A stretch of DNA of 64,000 bases, taken from Rotaria sp. Silwood1. Its lineage: Eukaryota > Rotifera > Eurotatoria > Philodinida > Philodinidae. The notes beneath the pieces are model-generated. The model was not told the DNA's origin and made no database searches. It was given only the letters and a program-made list of their open reading frames with translations. Below are positions 12,401 through 22,723 of the stretch, one piece after another (positions within the stretch are counted from its first letter, which is position 1; the number at the start of each line of letters is the position of its first letter). A program made the position numbers and the translations under genes. The DNA is taken from assembly GCA_905250075.1 (NCBI GenBank), contig CAJNOP010000002.1, positions 1,493,867 through 1,557,866 of the forward strand, in the 5' to 3' direction.

Positions 12401-15400
12401 ACGAAACAGAACTTTTACGAATAGAATCTTATATTCAATACCTATCTCCCATTCGCTTTTGTTTTGATGATTGTCTTTCGAGGGAAGGTTTAGTAATTGA
12501 ACTCTAGAAATCAATAAAAAAACAAAGGTCATGATTTATAAACACATAGAATTTATTTATGATACATACATGAATTATTGTGTTATCATCTTCTGTAACT
12601 AAATTCTCATTATAACGAAGAAAACCACTAAACCAAAGCATAAATGTGGAAAAAACGATTGTTACATGAGTTGTGCGTTCATTAACATATCCAAACCTAT
12701 ATGAAATATTAAATTTTTATTACTTCTCAAATATTCATTGCTAACAAACCAAATATCATTGAATAGATCTTGTACAGCTCGTTGAGAAATAAAATCTTTA
12801 GCATCAGCTGCAACAGCTAATTCTAACCAAGTTGCATTACCATAACCTGGAATTTGTCGTATAATTGCTTTTAAACATGCTTTTGGACTTGCTTGATAAA
12901 ATTTTTCAAGTATTTCTACAGCTAAATTTTCAAACTCATCAGCCCATTGTGTGTAACTATTATCATTTTCTGTACGAGCATGGTTTTTGTATATTAATGT
13001 GGCAATTAATGCAGTAGCTAAGAAATATAGATGTTTCTGTCTATGTAATTAAGAAGAAAATTTTTATTTACCAATTTTATTTTTGCCACGAGACCAAAAT
13101 AATAATGCTAAATCTCGTCGACCTGCTATTACCGACCAAAGAAAAAGTTCCCTATCAACGTCCATATAATGAGAGGGAGTAAGTATTGATGCTTTAAATA
13201 GAAAATAAACATTTTTGAATAATAATAATACATAAATAATCCATATGAAGATCACAAAGAATATATATAAATATATTGATATTTTATTATATAATGTGTT
13301 ATTTAAATCATATTCAAAATCATCCTTTTTGGTTACGTGAATTTTGTCGTGATGCAAAATTTCAATAACTTCTCGGCTCACGAAAGCATCTCTCCAGCTG
13401 CCAAATTGCTTCGTGACCGAGACAATGCTCATTGAATAAGTATTAGGAAGTAATACAAAAAAAAGCCCAAAATGCTTTAGCTTCGCGAGCCTTCGTTCTT
13501 TAGATATCGAAATTTTATTGGATTTTTCAATAAAAAGCTGTTATCTACTTCAGGTCTCATGAAAATGTCGACTTCCAACTTTATACGAACAAAATCCTCG
13601 ACAAGACTAGTTCATTGGACAAGTGGTAACTTTTCTAGTATTTTCTAGTTTGAAATATTGAATATTCAAAATTCTCTTATCTATAATAGCAAATTTTGTT
13701 CATATATTTACGTCTTCAGAAAGGGAATAATAGACAAACCATTCTAGACATTTTCCTATTATTCTTTAGTAATCATCAAATGAACATCGTCTCGGTCGAA
13801 AAACGATTTGATTCTTGAAGATTTGTTCTCATCAGGCTGCAAGTCATACAGGACTTCTGATCCGGATTCAAACTCTTCTCATTAATTTTCCCAAAAACTT
13901 AGAACTCTTATAAAAAGTTGGCACACTTCGTTTTACTTAGCGGCATGCATTTTCAATAAAACATAACGCTAAGTACAGCGACGGTGCTTACTAGTGTCGT
14001 TATCATCCAGGAAGGATATGGATGTGGAATGGGTATACGTGTGAGTATTCTTCGTTTCTTCATGCACATCCTTTACTATTAGAGGAGAGGAACAAAATAA
14101 GCCCATTGAAACTACATTGCTTCATCTAGAACAGTGATCGTACGCCATGTATGATATCCTACGAAACTGTGGTGAGTATCATATTCGAAAAAGTTTTCTA
14201 TAACAGTATTTTGTGGAAACTATTGGATATTTATGTATTTTCGAACACCTAATCAGCTATTTAGTCGAAACACGTTTAGTAAAACAAAGCTTGAAGCTAC
14301 TGTCTAAATATTGAGCTTGACTTTTCAATAATATTCTGCAATATCTATTAAATGGATTTTAGATATGTTGATGATCGAACCATACTTTTGACATTTGTTT
14401 TATCATTTGTCTTTTTAACATATTATTCTTCAAAAACTGATCCGATTTAGTTGCAGCTTGTGTTTTATTTATTTCCTTTTTGACGTGATTCAAGTCAAAG
14501 AGAAAACAAATAAAACTCCAAGAGAAACTAAATGGAGTTACAAATAAACTTAATGTAATGTAAAGAAAAACTTAATCAAGTTCCTTAGAAGCGAGGAATC
14601 ATCATGTTTCTTCCTCATAATCGTATACTAGGGTTATGTCGTCTACTCGCGTACTATATCATCCTATAAGACACAACGTTTTGATGAAAATACATAGCAT
14701 CCAGCAATGCGGAAAGTGCACGAAGTATTCATAAAAATACGGCTTTTTCAGAGTATTAATCAGAAGAATTTCGAACCGGACCATAGCTGTGATTTTTTGG
14801 TCTTTTTTAAAATGATTTCTACAGAATTTCTTTCGAAAAATTCTTTATTAACGAACTTTAAATAACTACGTATTCTTTAAAAGTTTTCTTTTCAATAAAG
14901 TTTGTGAAATAGAATTATTCATATACTTTCTTATTCACTACTTATTTCCATTGAATATTCATAAATTCATTCGTATTTCGTGCAAATTGAAACACTTAAA
15001 TTCAATCAAACTCATGCAAAAAAAATTATCATTGCAACATGCACAATGAATATTTCGCCTACACAATTTGATCATGTAGAACTTCATGAATAGAAATTTC
15101 AATAAACTGAGAAAATTGAAAAAAATTATGTTTCATAAAAATTTTGAAGGTATACTTTTTAACAAATGCGTATAAAACTTACCTTGTGATCTTCTACGAT
15201 CACCATGATTATTTCCTGAAACATCATTATAACGTCTTCGTCCACAACAACCACCCCTTTCATTATCATCTTCACTTTTAGAGTCAGCATTTGGTTTTAA
15301 ATCTTTTTGAGATAGTGCAGCGCGAACATCAAAAAAATCTCCTATTAATGGTTGAATTCTTGCTTCATATAATGCTCGCAATGGATCTAAGTCAGTTTTA

Positions 15401-18400
15401 ATAGAATCATTATTCTATAAAGTAAAAACAACGAAGATATATTATTATATATCATATTCAAATGAAAAATTAATTTACGTGATTGACGACATGATCATAA
15501 AGGTCAACAAGTCGGTCAATATTACGAAATAAAACAGTTAATGAAAAATCATGATCAAGAAATAATTTAACAAATGCTACTTGATCACGCTTAAGTGCCG
15601 ATAAAAATAAATCATTTAAATCAATACGCTAATATAAATAATAATAGCACAAAAAGAAATTTTCAAAAGAAATTTATTTCATATTGTTTTTTTTTCTTAC
15701 CCAATCTGCTTCATTTTTCATAATCACATTTCTAGCTATATCCACACGATTCCATTCTAATGCTAAACGAAGTTGTTCACGTTTTCGTTTTTCACTTGTT
15801 TTAAAATCTTCACTATTAGAAGTAGCTAAATAAAAAAATATTTTGATTAAAATATATAATTAATTAATTTAATATTTTTTTTCTCCAACCATTTAATAGA
15901 GCTTGTAAAATAGCTAAATCAATATCAGGTTCAACTGGATAACGTGAATTAAGACTGATAACATTTAAAAAATGTCTTCGTTTATGAAAACATTCATAAA
16001 CCAATTCAAAATAATCGTCTTTATCATCAGGATGTGGTTTCGTATCCGCTGCAATTGGGGTATCTGCCGAACCACTAATTACACGAAGGTCATCTTTAAG
16101 TTCTTCACGAAGTCTTATTTTTAATTCATCATCATCATAATAATGTTTTATTGAAGTAGTTGAATCACGACTAAAATGAAAAACTTGCTTTTCAATAAAA
16201 ATTCATCATAGTATTCATACTCTTTTTTTTTAATACTATCAGTATCATCTGTTTGGAAAGAAATGGAAAAAATGCAATAAAGAAAGTGTATGTTTGGAAT
16301 CCACGGTACCTTTTTGTACAGAGGTGCTAACATATATTTGGAATTAGATTGGAAATTAATGTGAGGGATATGAATGCGAATGATACCATTTTAATCCAAA
16401 TTTTCTCAATTAAGACAAGACTGTTTTCCGAAAATAATAATTATTTTTATAAAACTTAACTAAAGGTTTTGGAGTCGAAGAATCCGAATCTCTAATCCGG
16501 TTTTCGGTCAGTGGAAACCTTTTTCCTTCTGTTCACTAATGTTTCATAAAGTTGAGCTACTAGTTTGAAATAGGCTTCTGTTGACTAGATAAATCGATTA
16601 GTCATTCGACTTCTTGATCTCAGAAACTTTTAATCCAATTATATTAAAAAATCATTATTTTCGAAAAATAGCCTTGCCTTGTTTGAAAAATCGAGTTAAC
16701 GTAATATAACTCTCATTCATGGTTATCACCTTAATTTCCAGTGTATTTTCAAATTTGTATGAGCTATTCAGCAGCTTGTGGTAAGATTTGGTGCTCAGAT
16801 GCTGCACTTGTCTCCTTGAAACAAATATTAAAATTACTGAGTCATATTGCCGACTTCTAAATTAATCACATATGTTTTGTTCGAAAAAGCAATGTCTGAA
16901 CTATAAATTTTATATCAGATATATTTCTTCAGAATAAATTTAAGGAGTAGGAAAAATCGAAAACTAAATACACTTTTAGAAAGAAGCTCTTGTGATTATT
17001 TTCAATTATAGACTATACATAATAGATGTCAAGGTAAAAATCACGAACTTTTTGATCGCTCTTGTTCTCATGTTCAGTTTCGATTGACTCATTTTTCCCT
17101 TTGTACTGAACATCCTTCACATATAGCTCTTCGCTATTGATATAAAAAAGAATTATTCAATGAATTTTTAAAATCTCAAACTAATTTTCTAAGTTAGTAT
17201 GATTATACGAATAGTTCTATTTTTACATTTACTTTGTTAATGTTTCATTATCAGCTTCATTTTGCGGACGATGTTTATTATAAAAACGAAATGCTTTAGC
17301 AAATAAATCACAACAACGACCCGTTCCTTCGAAGAAAACAGCTGGAATATTGTTTTCAACAACAGCTTCCTTAACTATAAACAAATGAAAAATATATACA
17401 TTTTTATATTGTTTTAAATTAATAAAATTTCTTTACCTGTTCGAACTGTATTTGGACCACCTTCGACAACAAGAAGAACAACAGGTACTGGTTCTACATT
17501 AAAAGAAAAATTATTATTATTAACAAACAAGATAAAACTTTTCATATGAACCTGAATTTTCTGATCGGAAAGATTGAGTTGCACATAAACTAGCATTTTG
17601 ACTTGAAGAATTTGTTGTAGTCTTTGATGAAAAAAATCCACCAGAAATAGCATGTTCAAGTTTAGCACGAAAAGCTATTTCTCGACCATATTTATTGTTA
17701 CTTCCATCATCAACAAAAATAAATTTTGTATGATTTGGTTCAAGTGGTGCTTCACCTTTAGTATTACTACGAGGTTTAGTGTAAGATACACTTGAACCAC
17801 GTATAGGATCAAGATCATCACGACCAGATACACAACCCCAAGTAGCAATACCCTAAATATTATTTTATTATTAAAAAAAAAAATAGAAAATCATATTTTA
17901 AATTTCTTTAAATTATATGAAACTTACAATTAAAGGAATTGGTCGAGAACGATCAGGATTTATCTGAACAATCTCACCAACAAGTTTCATAATACCGGTA
18001 TTCATACCACCAGTAATAATCCATGCACCTATAATTGAACAATAGAAGAAAATATTCTTTTTAATAATATCAATCAAAAATTAACAATATTATGATCACT
18101 AATAGTAAATGAAAGTTGTAGCGAATAATTTATGCACTGTTATTTATCTTATTATGACACATCATAGAATCATCGTATATAATAACTCACGCAATGAAAA
18201 AAATTTAACTAAAAAATAGCAGCTCTTTCGCATATCAATTTTGCTAATAATTTCTAAAAATCAGTAAGAATAATTTTTACATACAATATTTGACATCCTA
18301 GGTATTTTTGTCACAAAAACTATTTCATTTTTCAATACCTGTTGTTCGAGCAACTTTAAGAAGACCACGTCGAAATGCTCTTAATAATCTTGGTTTCATA

Positions 18401-18829
18401 TTATATTCTTTTGCACCACCAGTAATAGATATGACAAGTGATGGATGCTAAATATATGTATATATATATTCTTTTCAAAACAAAAAATTTAAGTAACCTA
18501 CTCCCTCACTCCAGTGTCGATTCAGGAATTCGTGAACTTGCATAACAGGTGCATTATGTGGTATACGAATAAAATCTGCTTGATGAGATTTATTATCAGA
18601 AACTTCAAAAGAGAGAAAAAACAAATAAGTTTTTTTAAGGTAAATTTCTTTTTTTCATACAAGTTATTGTTCCATATGATTTGATATTTATAGACGCCAA
18701 CAATTTATTATAACTATCACGACTCAAGTTTGGTACATACACTGATAAAATTTTCTGCACATTATCAACAAGTGCAGTTGAAGTTTGTCCAGTTGAAGTT
18801 TGTCCAGTTGAAGTTTGTCTAGTTGTCAT
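6409..18829 (-). CDS. TRPM-family cation channel, multi-exon
   Basis: Exons spread over 12.4 kb encode a melastatin-type TRP channel. From the start (MTTRQ at 18829): a GQTST repeat; the TRPM homology/SLOG region (LVISITGGAKEYNMKPRL, AWIITGGMNTGIMKLVGE, LLVVEGGPNTVRT, VFFEGTGRCCDLFAKAF) at about 17.2-18.6 kb; the helical region at about 12.7-16.1 kb; transmembrane segments at about 8.9-12.7 kb, with S4-S5 ...RRLGPKLVMIGEM; the pore with the filter-like YWQIFGELEALDTFG; S6 as ILLVNLLIAMF; then the TRP helix around DRIWKFQRYSLVCEYLSRP. The C-terminus is short: a coiled-coil-like exon (about 7.3 kb), then a Ser/Pro-rich tail. No alpha-kinase or NUDT9 domain was seen, so it is a pore-only TRPM. 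Expected role: plasma-membrane cation entry. Introns are a mix of about 60-100 nt and 0.6-2 kb; several long ones carry inverted repeats. Confidence 0.9.
6627..6683 (-). other. TRPM last exon, form A
   Basis: Proximal candidate terminal exon. An ACACAG acceptor at 6684-6685 opens phase 0 from the same upstream exon and gives VDDEIVFNAYGHPGFYSI followed by TAA. The residue choice looks coding. Its stop means it and the exon at 6409-6450 cannot be in the same message, so they would be alternative ends. Confidence 0.5.
7456..8006. repeat. Foldback inverted repeat in TRPM intron
   Basis: The left arm, about 7456-7606, is matched by the reverse complement of about 7862-8006. Anchors: gaagttctc at 7491 against gagaacttc near 7964; aagactgtgt at 7591 against acacagtctt at 7864; atctaaata in the outer ends. 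Arms are roughly 150 bp, diverged but collinear throughout, with about 255 bp between them. The surrounding intron would be short without it. This looks like an old miniature inverted-repeat transposon or foldback element. The plus-strand open frame at 7599-7937 lies in it and is probably chance. Confidence 0.7.
9823..9845. repeat. Perfect 9-bp hairpin in TRPM intron
   Basis: gactatcac, a 5-nt loop, then gtgatagtc: a perfect small stem in the roughly 660-bp intron to the left of the S4-S5 exon (which ends at 9961). The same intron has TGTGGATCCGTAAC near 9506 and a loosely matching reverse complement around 9706-9730, hinting at a larger decayed inverted repeat. Confidence 0.35.
11500..12137. 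repeat. Foldback inverted repeat in TRPM intron
   Basis: The left arm, about 11500-11661, matches the reverse complement of about 11977-12137. The best block is gatgagttattggtggagat at 11542 against the complement of the segment ending at 12092, continuing through the TATTCTGAAGT and TTTCG(G/A)TCT blocks. Arms are about 160 bp with obvious but partial identity. It lies in a 1.2-kb intron of the TRPM-like gene. The plus-strand frame at 11894-12106 falls within it and has no coding character. Confidence 0.72.
13199..15181. other. Long TRPM intron (about 2 kb)
   Basis: Runs between the exon encoding the GGCCGRRRYNDVSG segment (donor near 15181) and the exon starting ASILTPSHYMD (acceptor near 13198). 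Apart from the hairpin at about 14440-14540, no gene or recognisable element was seen. The minus-strand frame reaching 13432 is the real downstream exon extended into the intron. Confidence 0.5.
14440..14540. repeat. Compact hairpin (about 45-bp arms)
   Basis: tttagttgcagcttgtgttttattta...cctttttgac is followed within about 9 nt by gtcaaagag...aaataaaac...aagagaaactaaa, its diverged reverse complement. The core pair GTTTTATTT(A/G)TTT matches well. The central ttgac...gtcaa pairs perfectly. It sits in the 2-kb TRPM intron and could be a foldback remnant. Confidence 0.6.
16385..16705. repeat. Foldback hairpin in TRPM intron
   Basis: The left arm, about 16385-16530, pairs with about 16568-16705. 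The clearest block is caagactgttttccgaaaat near 16415 against the complement of 16654-16678; agreement continues inward through GAA..CGAAT..CTAATC and (A/G)GAA(A/G)CCT.TTTC. The loop is only about 40 nt, so the whole 320 bp could fold on itself if transcribed. Confidence 0.7.
18776..18820. repeat. 15-bp tandem repeat, three copies
   Basis: The plus-strand unit agttgaagtttgtcc occurs three times with one mismatch (tct for tcc in the last). On the coding (minus) strand it gives a repeating G-Q-T-S-T block next to the TRPM start codon, a Ser/Thr-rich stretch that can gain or lose units in frame. Confidence 0.85.
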
Positions 18830-19403
18830 TCTAAATCGATTTATACTAGAAAAACAACGGACAAATCTGAAATAGATAGAAATAAAACAGAAGAAAAAAT
18901 ATTTATTTTATTTTATTCTTCTTTCAATCTATGTATAACGTTTATTTACTGATAATTGGATTGAATTGTCATTCATGTGATATTTCAAATAGATCTTGAT
19001 TTAATGCATCAGTTTATATAATAAAAATGTGTGATATGAACTTCGTCATATATATGAGCTAGAGAATAGGAGGAAAAGGGGAACGACTTTTCCCAGCAAT
19101 GATATACGGAGAGAATATAGTAATTAAATAAAAAGTACCGTTATAATTGTAGCATCTAGTTTATATGCCTCATTATATTAGTAACTTTTTTTTTGTTGTT
19201 TTCATTGAATGATTCATCGATCGATGTAAGGTCAGATGAAGTAGATGAAGCATCAGCCAATAAATTTAAAGAGAGATTCAGCCAATGAGAAATTTTCTGA
19301 ATGAATCATCAATTATATGTGGTTGACACAAGCACAGACAGAAGAAAAAAAAAAGATCATTTTTCACAAACACTGATTCATTGGTATCAGAAATTTCTTA
19401 ACG
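18830..19403. promoter_or_regulatory. Divergent promoter region, TRPM and BAF genes
   Basis: About 570 bp between the starts of the minus-strand TRPM-like gene and the plus-strand BAF cluster. It is AT-rich with no identifiable binding site. tatcag directly upstream of the first BAF start (near 19390) could be a splice acceptor for a 5' UTR intron or a trans-spliced leader. Confidence 0.35.
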
Positions 19404-19755
19404 ATGAGTTCTTCAACAACAAAAAAATTTCGTGAATTTATGGCTGAACCACTTGGTGATAAAGGTATTCGAGATGTTCCTGGTATAGGTGATGTTCTCG
19501 GAGCAAAATTATCTGAAGCTGGTTATGAAAAAGTTTGTTGTTTTTTTTTGGATGCATCAATTATTATTTTTTTTTGTTTATTTGATTTATGAAATTTCTT
19601 TCTTTTAGGCATATACTTTATTTGGTAAATATTTGTTATGTAATAAAGATATTGAACAATTTCAAGATTGGATTCAAACACAATGTGGTGCAAATAGTCA
19701 TCAAGCTAAAACAGCAGCACAAGCATTATCCGAATGGGCTGAAGCATTTATTTAA
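19404..19755 (+). CDS. BANF1: Barrier-to-autointegration factor, copy 1
   Basis: Small DNA-bridging protein of chromatin and the nuclear envelope; family members bind double-stranded DNA without sequence preference and link it to LEM-domain proteins and lamins. Two exons, 19404-19532 and 19609-19755, join in phase 0 to give 91 residues (human BAF has 89). Landmarks: KFREFMAEPLGDK near the start, the helix-hairpin-helix segment GIGDVLGAKLSEAGYEKAY, and C-terminal CGANSHQAK...LSEWAEAFI, each aligning with human BAF. Polyadenylation-type AATAAA occurs at 19795-19800 and 19845-19850. It is the first of a tandem pair. Confidence 0.96.
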
Positions 19756-19794
19756 AAAATTCTATTTTTTTTTTTGTGTTTTTTCTGTATATTC

Positions 19795-19850
19795 AATAAA
19801 GAAACTTAATGATGTTGCTCTTCTTTTTTTTTTTTATTCTGTTGAATAAA
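19795..19850 (+). terminator. Polyadenylation signals of BAF copy 1
   Basis: Two AATAAA hexamers, at 19795-19800 and 19845-19850, lie 40-95 nt past the stop codon and end only about 35 nt before the next start codon at 19886. The second also sits where an intercistronic signal would be in a trans-spliced operon. Confidence 0.55.
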
Positions 19851-19885
19851 ATCTATTATTTCATTTAGTTCTAGATTATTAAACC

Positions 19886-20224
19886 ATGTCATCGACAACA
19901 TCACAAAAGTTTCGTGATTTTACAAGTGAACCATTGAAAGATAAAAATCTTAGTGAAATACCTGGTCTTGGACCAAAATTAGCAAGTAATTTGGAACAAT
20001 CTGGTATTACAAAAGTAGGATTTATTCGAGTTTCTTTTTTTTTGTGTTAATTGTCTTATTTTTTCTTGATTTTTAAGGCTTATGAACTATTGGGCATTTA
20101 TTTAACATTATTAAAAAATAAAGAATATTTTGAACTTTGGATACGGGATAATGCTGGTGCAAATCGTCATCAAGCTAAACAATGTGCTGATGCTATTGAT
20201 GCTTTTTGTTCACAATTTCTTTAA
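19886..20224 (+). CDS. Barrier-to-autointegration factor, copy 2
   Basis: Paralogue of the gene directly upstream. Exons 19886-20014 and 20078-20224 are exactly the same lengths (129 and 147 nt) with the same intron phase, so a tandem duplication is clear; the protein is again 91 residues. It keeps KFRDFTSEPLKDK, the hairpin segment IPGLGPKLASNLEQSGITKAY and the CGAN-like AGANRHQAK, but the rest has diverged (C-terminus DAFCSQFL, many substitutions). The divergence suggests an old duplication with possible specialisation. AATAAA follows at 20271-20276. Confidence 0.94.
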
Positions 20225-20270
20225 ATTAACATTTTGTTTTTTGTCTATATGTCATATATAAGTGCAAAGA

Positions 20271-20276
20271 AATAAA
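20271..20276 (+). terminator. Polyadenylation signal of BAF copy 2
   Basis: AATAAA 47 nt after the stop codon and 78 nt before the next gene's start at 20354. Confidence 0.5.
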
Positions 20277-20353
20277 AATAACACTTGTATTTTTTTTTGT
20301 CTGTCTTTTATGATAATCCTTCTTGTCTACAATGAATTTTTGTAGATATAATC

Positions 20354-22723
20354 ATGAAATATTTGATTTGTTTGATTTTAATTTTTGGAATATTTATTAA
20401 TAGTAAGAGAATTTTACAATGAATATTTTTGAAAGAATATTTGTATTTTATTATAGTTTCAAATTCATTAAATTGTTTTGTATGTGATTCAAAAGAAGAT
20501 GAACATTGTCCAGAAACATGGACACGTAAAGATATACTACCTATCGAATGTGGTGGACCTGATGGAGTACAAGATGCTCGATTTTGTATTAAGACAATTG
20601 CTGTTTTCGGAGGTTTGATAGTATTTTCTTTTTTTCTTATAGCAAGTTTTTTTCAGAATATCATCTCTTTTACAGAGTTTCTGGAGAATAGCTTATCATA
20701 AAAACTTGAAATTCTCAGAGCCAGTAAATCTTCATGAGTAGAAGCATAGTTGTTATAGACTCAAAGTTCTCGAATGCTGTCTTCTATGATATAATGGAAG
20801 CACAATGACGAAAAATTGCCTCAATAGTTGCCTCTGTTACCTTGAGACACTGTGATAGAGCTCTGTATGTTTTTAACAGCACTAAACACTGTTTAGCATG
20901 GGTATCGTTTCATTTTTTATCCTTAAATAAATCAGTCAAAATATTGAAGATATCCTGATAAACGTATTCTTTTTTGAAGAGAGTTACTAAAAATCAGCAG
21001 AACGATATTTTTTGAAATAAACCTACCCATCCCAAACAATGTATAACATTTGTGATATACATTTTCGATCGATTCGACGTAGTAGGTCGAAGAAACGAGG
21101 ATGTTTCTGCACTTTCTTTCATGAAAAATTTAGTTTAAGAATAATCCCAGGAAACAATGAACAGTGTTCGCTATTTTTATTTCTTCTTGGATTTTTTTAA
21201 CGTTGAAAGATAATTTTTGCATCTTAAAAGGTATTGATTAGATAGATAATATTTTAAACTATACATTAGTAACAGAAAAAAACCAAAAAGTTTGGGTCAG
21301 AAAACCAAGAGAAACCAGAAGACAGATGTTTATATTAATAAAAATATTTCATAATGAGATTTCTTTTATGAAAACAAATTTCGTTGAGTTTTATAGAATT
21401 ACAATAAGACTTGTTCTTACCGATTGAAGTTTGGATTATTTTATTCCATTTTTTTTTTGTATTTTCATTATACGTCAAAAAACTTTATACATTAGAGTAG
21501 GTTTCTCTTCTTTATTTCATAGTCTTCTTCGAAAATTACTCATAGCTAACGAGAAAAAGTCCTCAAATGTGACTTGCCAATCGAACTGGTTTGTCATGGA
21601 CACTATATTGCCCTGAAGATTTTAGCCTAAAAGAATGTGTTCTTCTTGAGATATTGAATATCTAAAAATAGTCATGTGTCATAAGGAAAAGGAAGAAAGC
21701 TTAGTGTTGTCAATATTCGATATCTCAACAACAACATATTTTTTTGAGCTGCAATTTTCATGGCATTCGAATGTTCATGAGACTTATCTATGGGCGAAAT
21801 TGCAAGTTGAAATTCCAAAATTTAACTTTGTTATAAATACTTTGCCAGAGATAATAAGTTGAGTATAATTGTAATTATGTGGGACGAACGCATAGGTTCA
21901 CAAGAAATGAAGGTTATTCTCGTCTAACTTTCATGTAAAGTTATAAACAGTCTTTATCTCTTTACTTTCTTTAGTTCCTTTTTCCAATAATTTCCTTGTT
22001 CCTATTTGGTTTGTCCTGTTTAAGTTTTTTTTACCAACTCTTTCACTTCTAACAAGTTTAAACGATAATATTTACAGGTACAATTTTGAATTGTGAAACA
22101 CACGAATTCACAATAAAATAAATGAAACAAAATGGATAATAAATAACATCTTATTGACTGAAATTCCAAACCGATTAGGAAAAAGTGATATTCTATAATC
22201 GATATCTTTCAAGATAAAATGAATATTTTCTGAAAAAAACAAAATACTTACATTTTGAAAGATAACTACAACAATGATACTAATAGAAAAATGATAGAAG
22301 TAAAAACACTAAAGGGACTAAAGAGATTTAAGGAACTGAAGAGAATCAAATGAAAGTGAAAGGATTAAAAGCTATTTATAACTTTAAACGAAAGTAAGAT
22401 AAAAATAGCTTTAATTTTTTGTGAACTCCTTCAGTGCGATTGATGAGTCATACTTGTGAAGGTTTTGTCGTAAGTTAAAAGTCTTCTTTCATGAATATTA
22501 ATATCATTTATTATTATTCATAGGTGCTGTGGCTACAAAACGGTTTTGTAGTTCTCGTGATATGGATAATCAATGTCTTGAGGTAAAATATCCTCAAGAT
22601 GAAAAAATGTACTATTCATGTACATATACATGTTCACGTGATGGATGTAATGGAACATCCCGTTTATATATATCATCAATTTTTGTATTTTTTTTTATAT
22701 TAATACAATTTTTTTGTGTTTAA
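20354..22723 (+). CDS. Ly6/LU-domain protein, probably GPI-anchored
   Basis: Three exons, 20354-20402, 20457-20612 and 22524-22723, join in phase to 134 residues. A hydrophobic signal peptide (MKYLICLILIFGIFIN) is followed by a cysteine-rich domain with ten cysteines: CFVC, EHC, IEC, RFC, RFC, QC, YSC, YTC and the family-closing DGCN. It ends in a hydrophobic tail (ISSIFVFFFILIQFFCV) typical of GPI attachment. LU-domain proteins act at the cell surface as channel or receptor modulators; the fly protein Quiver is one such case, but no orthology can be claimed. Intron 1 is 54 nt, while intron 2 is 1.9 kb and holds a foldback repeat. Confidence 0.85.
21877..22445. repeat. Foldback inverted repeat in Ly6 intron
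   Basis: The left arm (about 21877-21990) matches the reverse complement of about 22325-22445. The core is aaagttataaacagtcttt (21937 on) against aaagctatttataacttt (22367 on), extended outward by ACTTTC(A/G)T..A and by TTGTGAAC with GCG near both outer ends. Arms are about 110 bp and imperfect. The element fills part of the 1.9-kb second intron of the Ly6-like gene. Confidence 0.65.

Noticed and set aside
13199-13432. Upstream half of a 122-codon minus-strand frame
   Set aside because: Only the part up to about 13198 aligns with TRPM; the upstream part is hydrophobic intron sequence preceding an acceptor.
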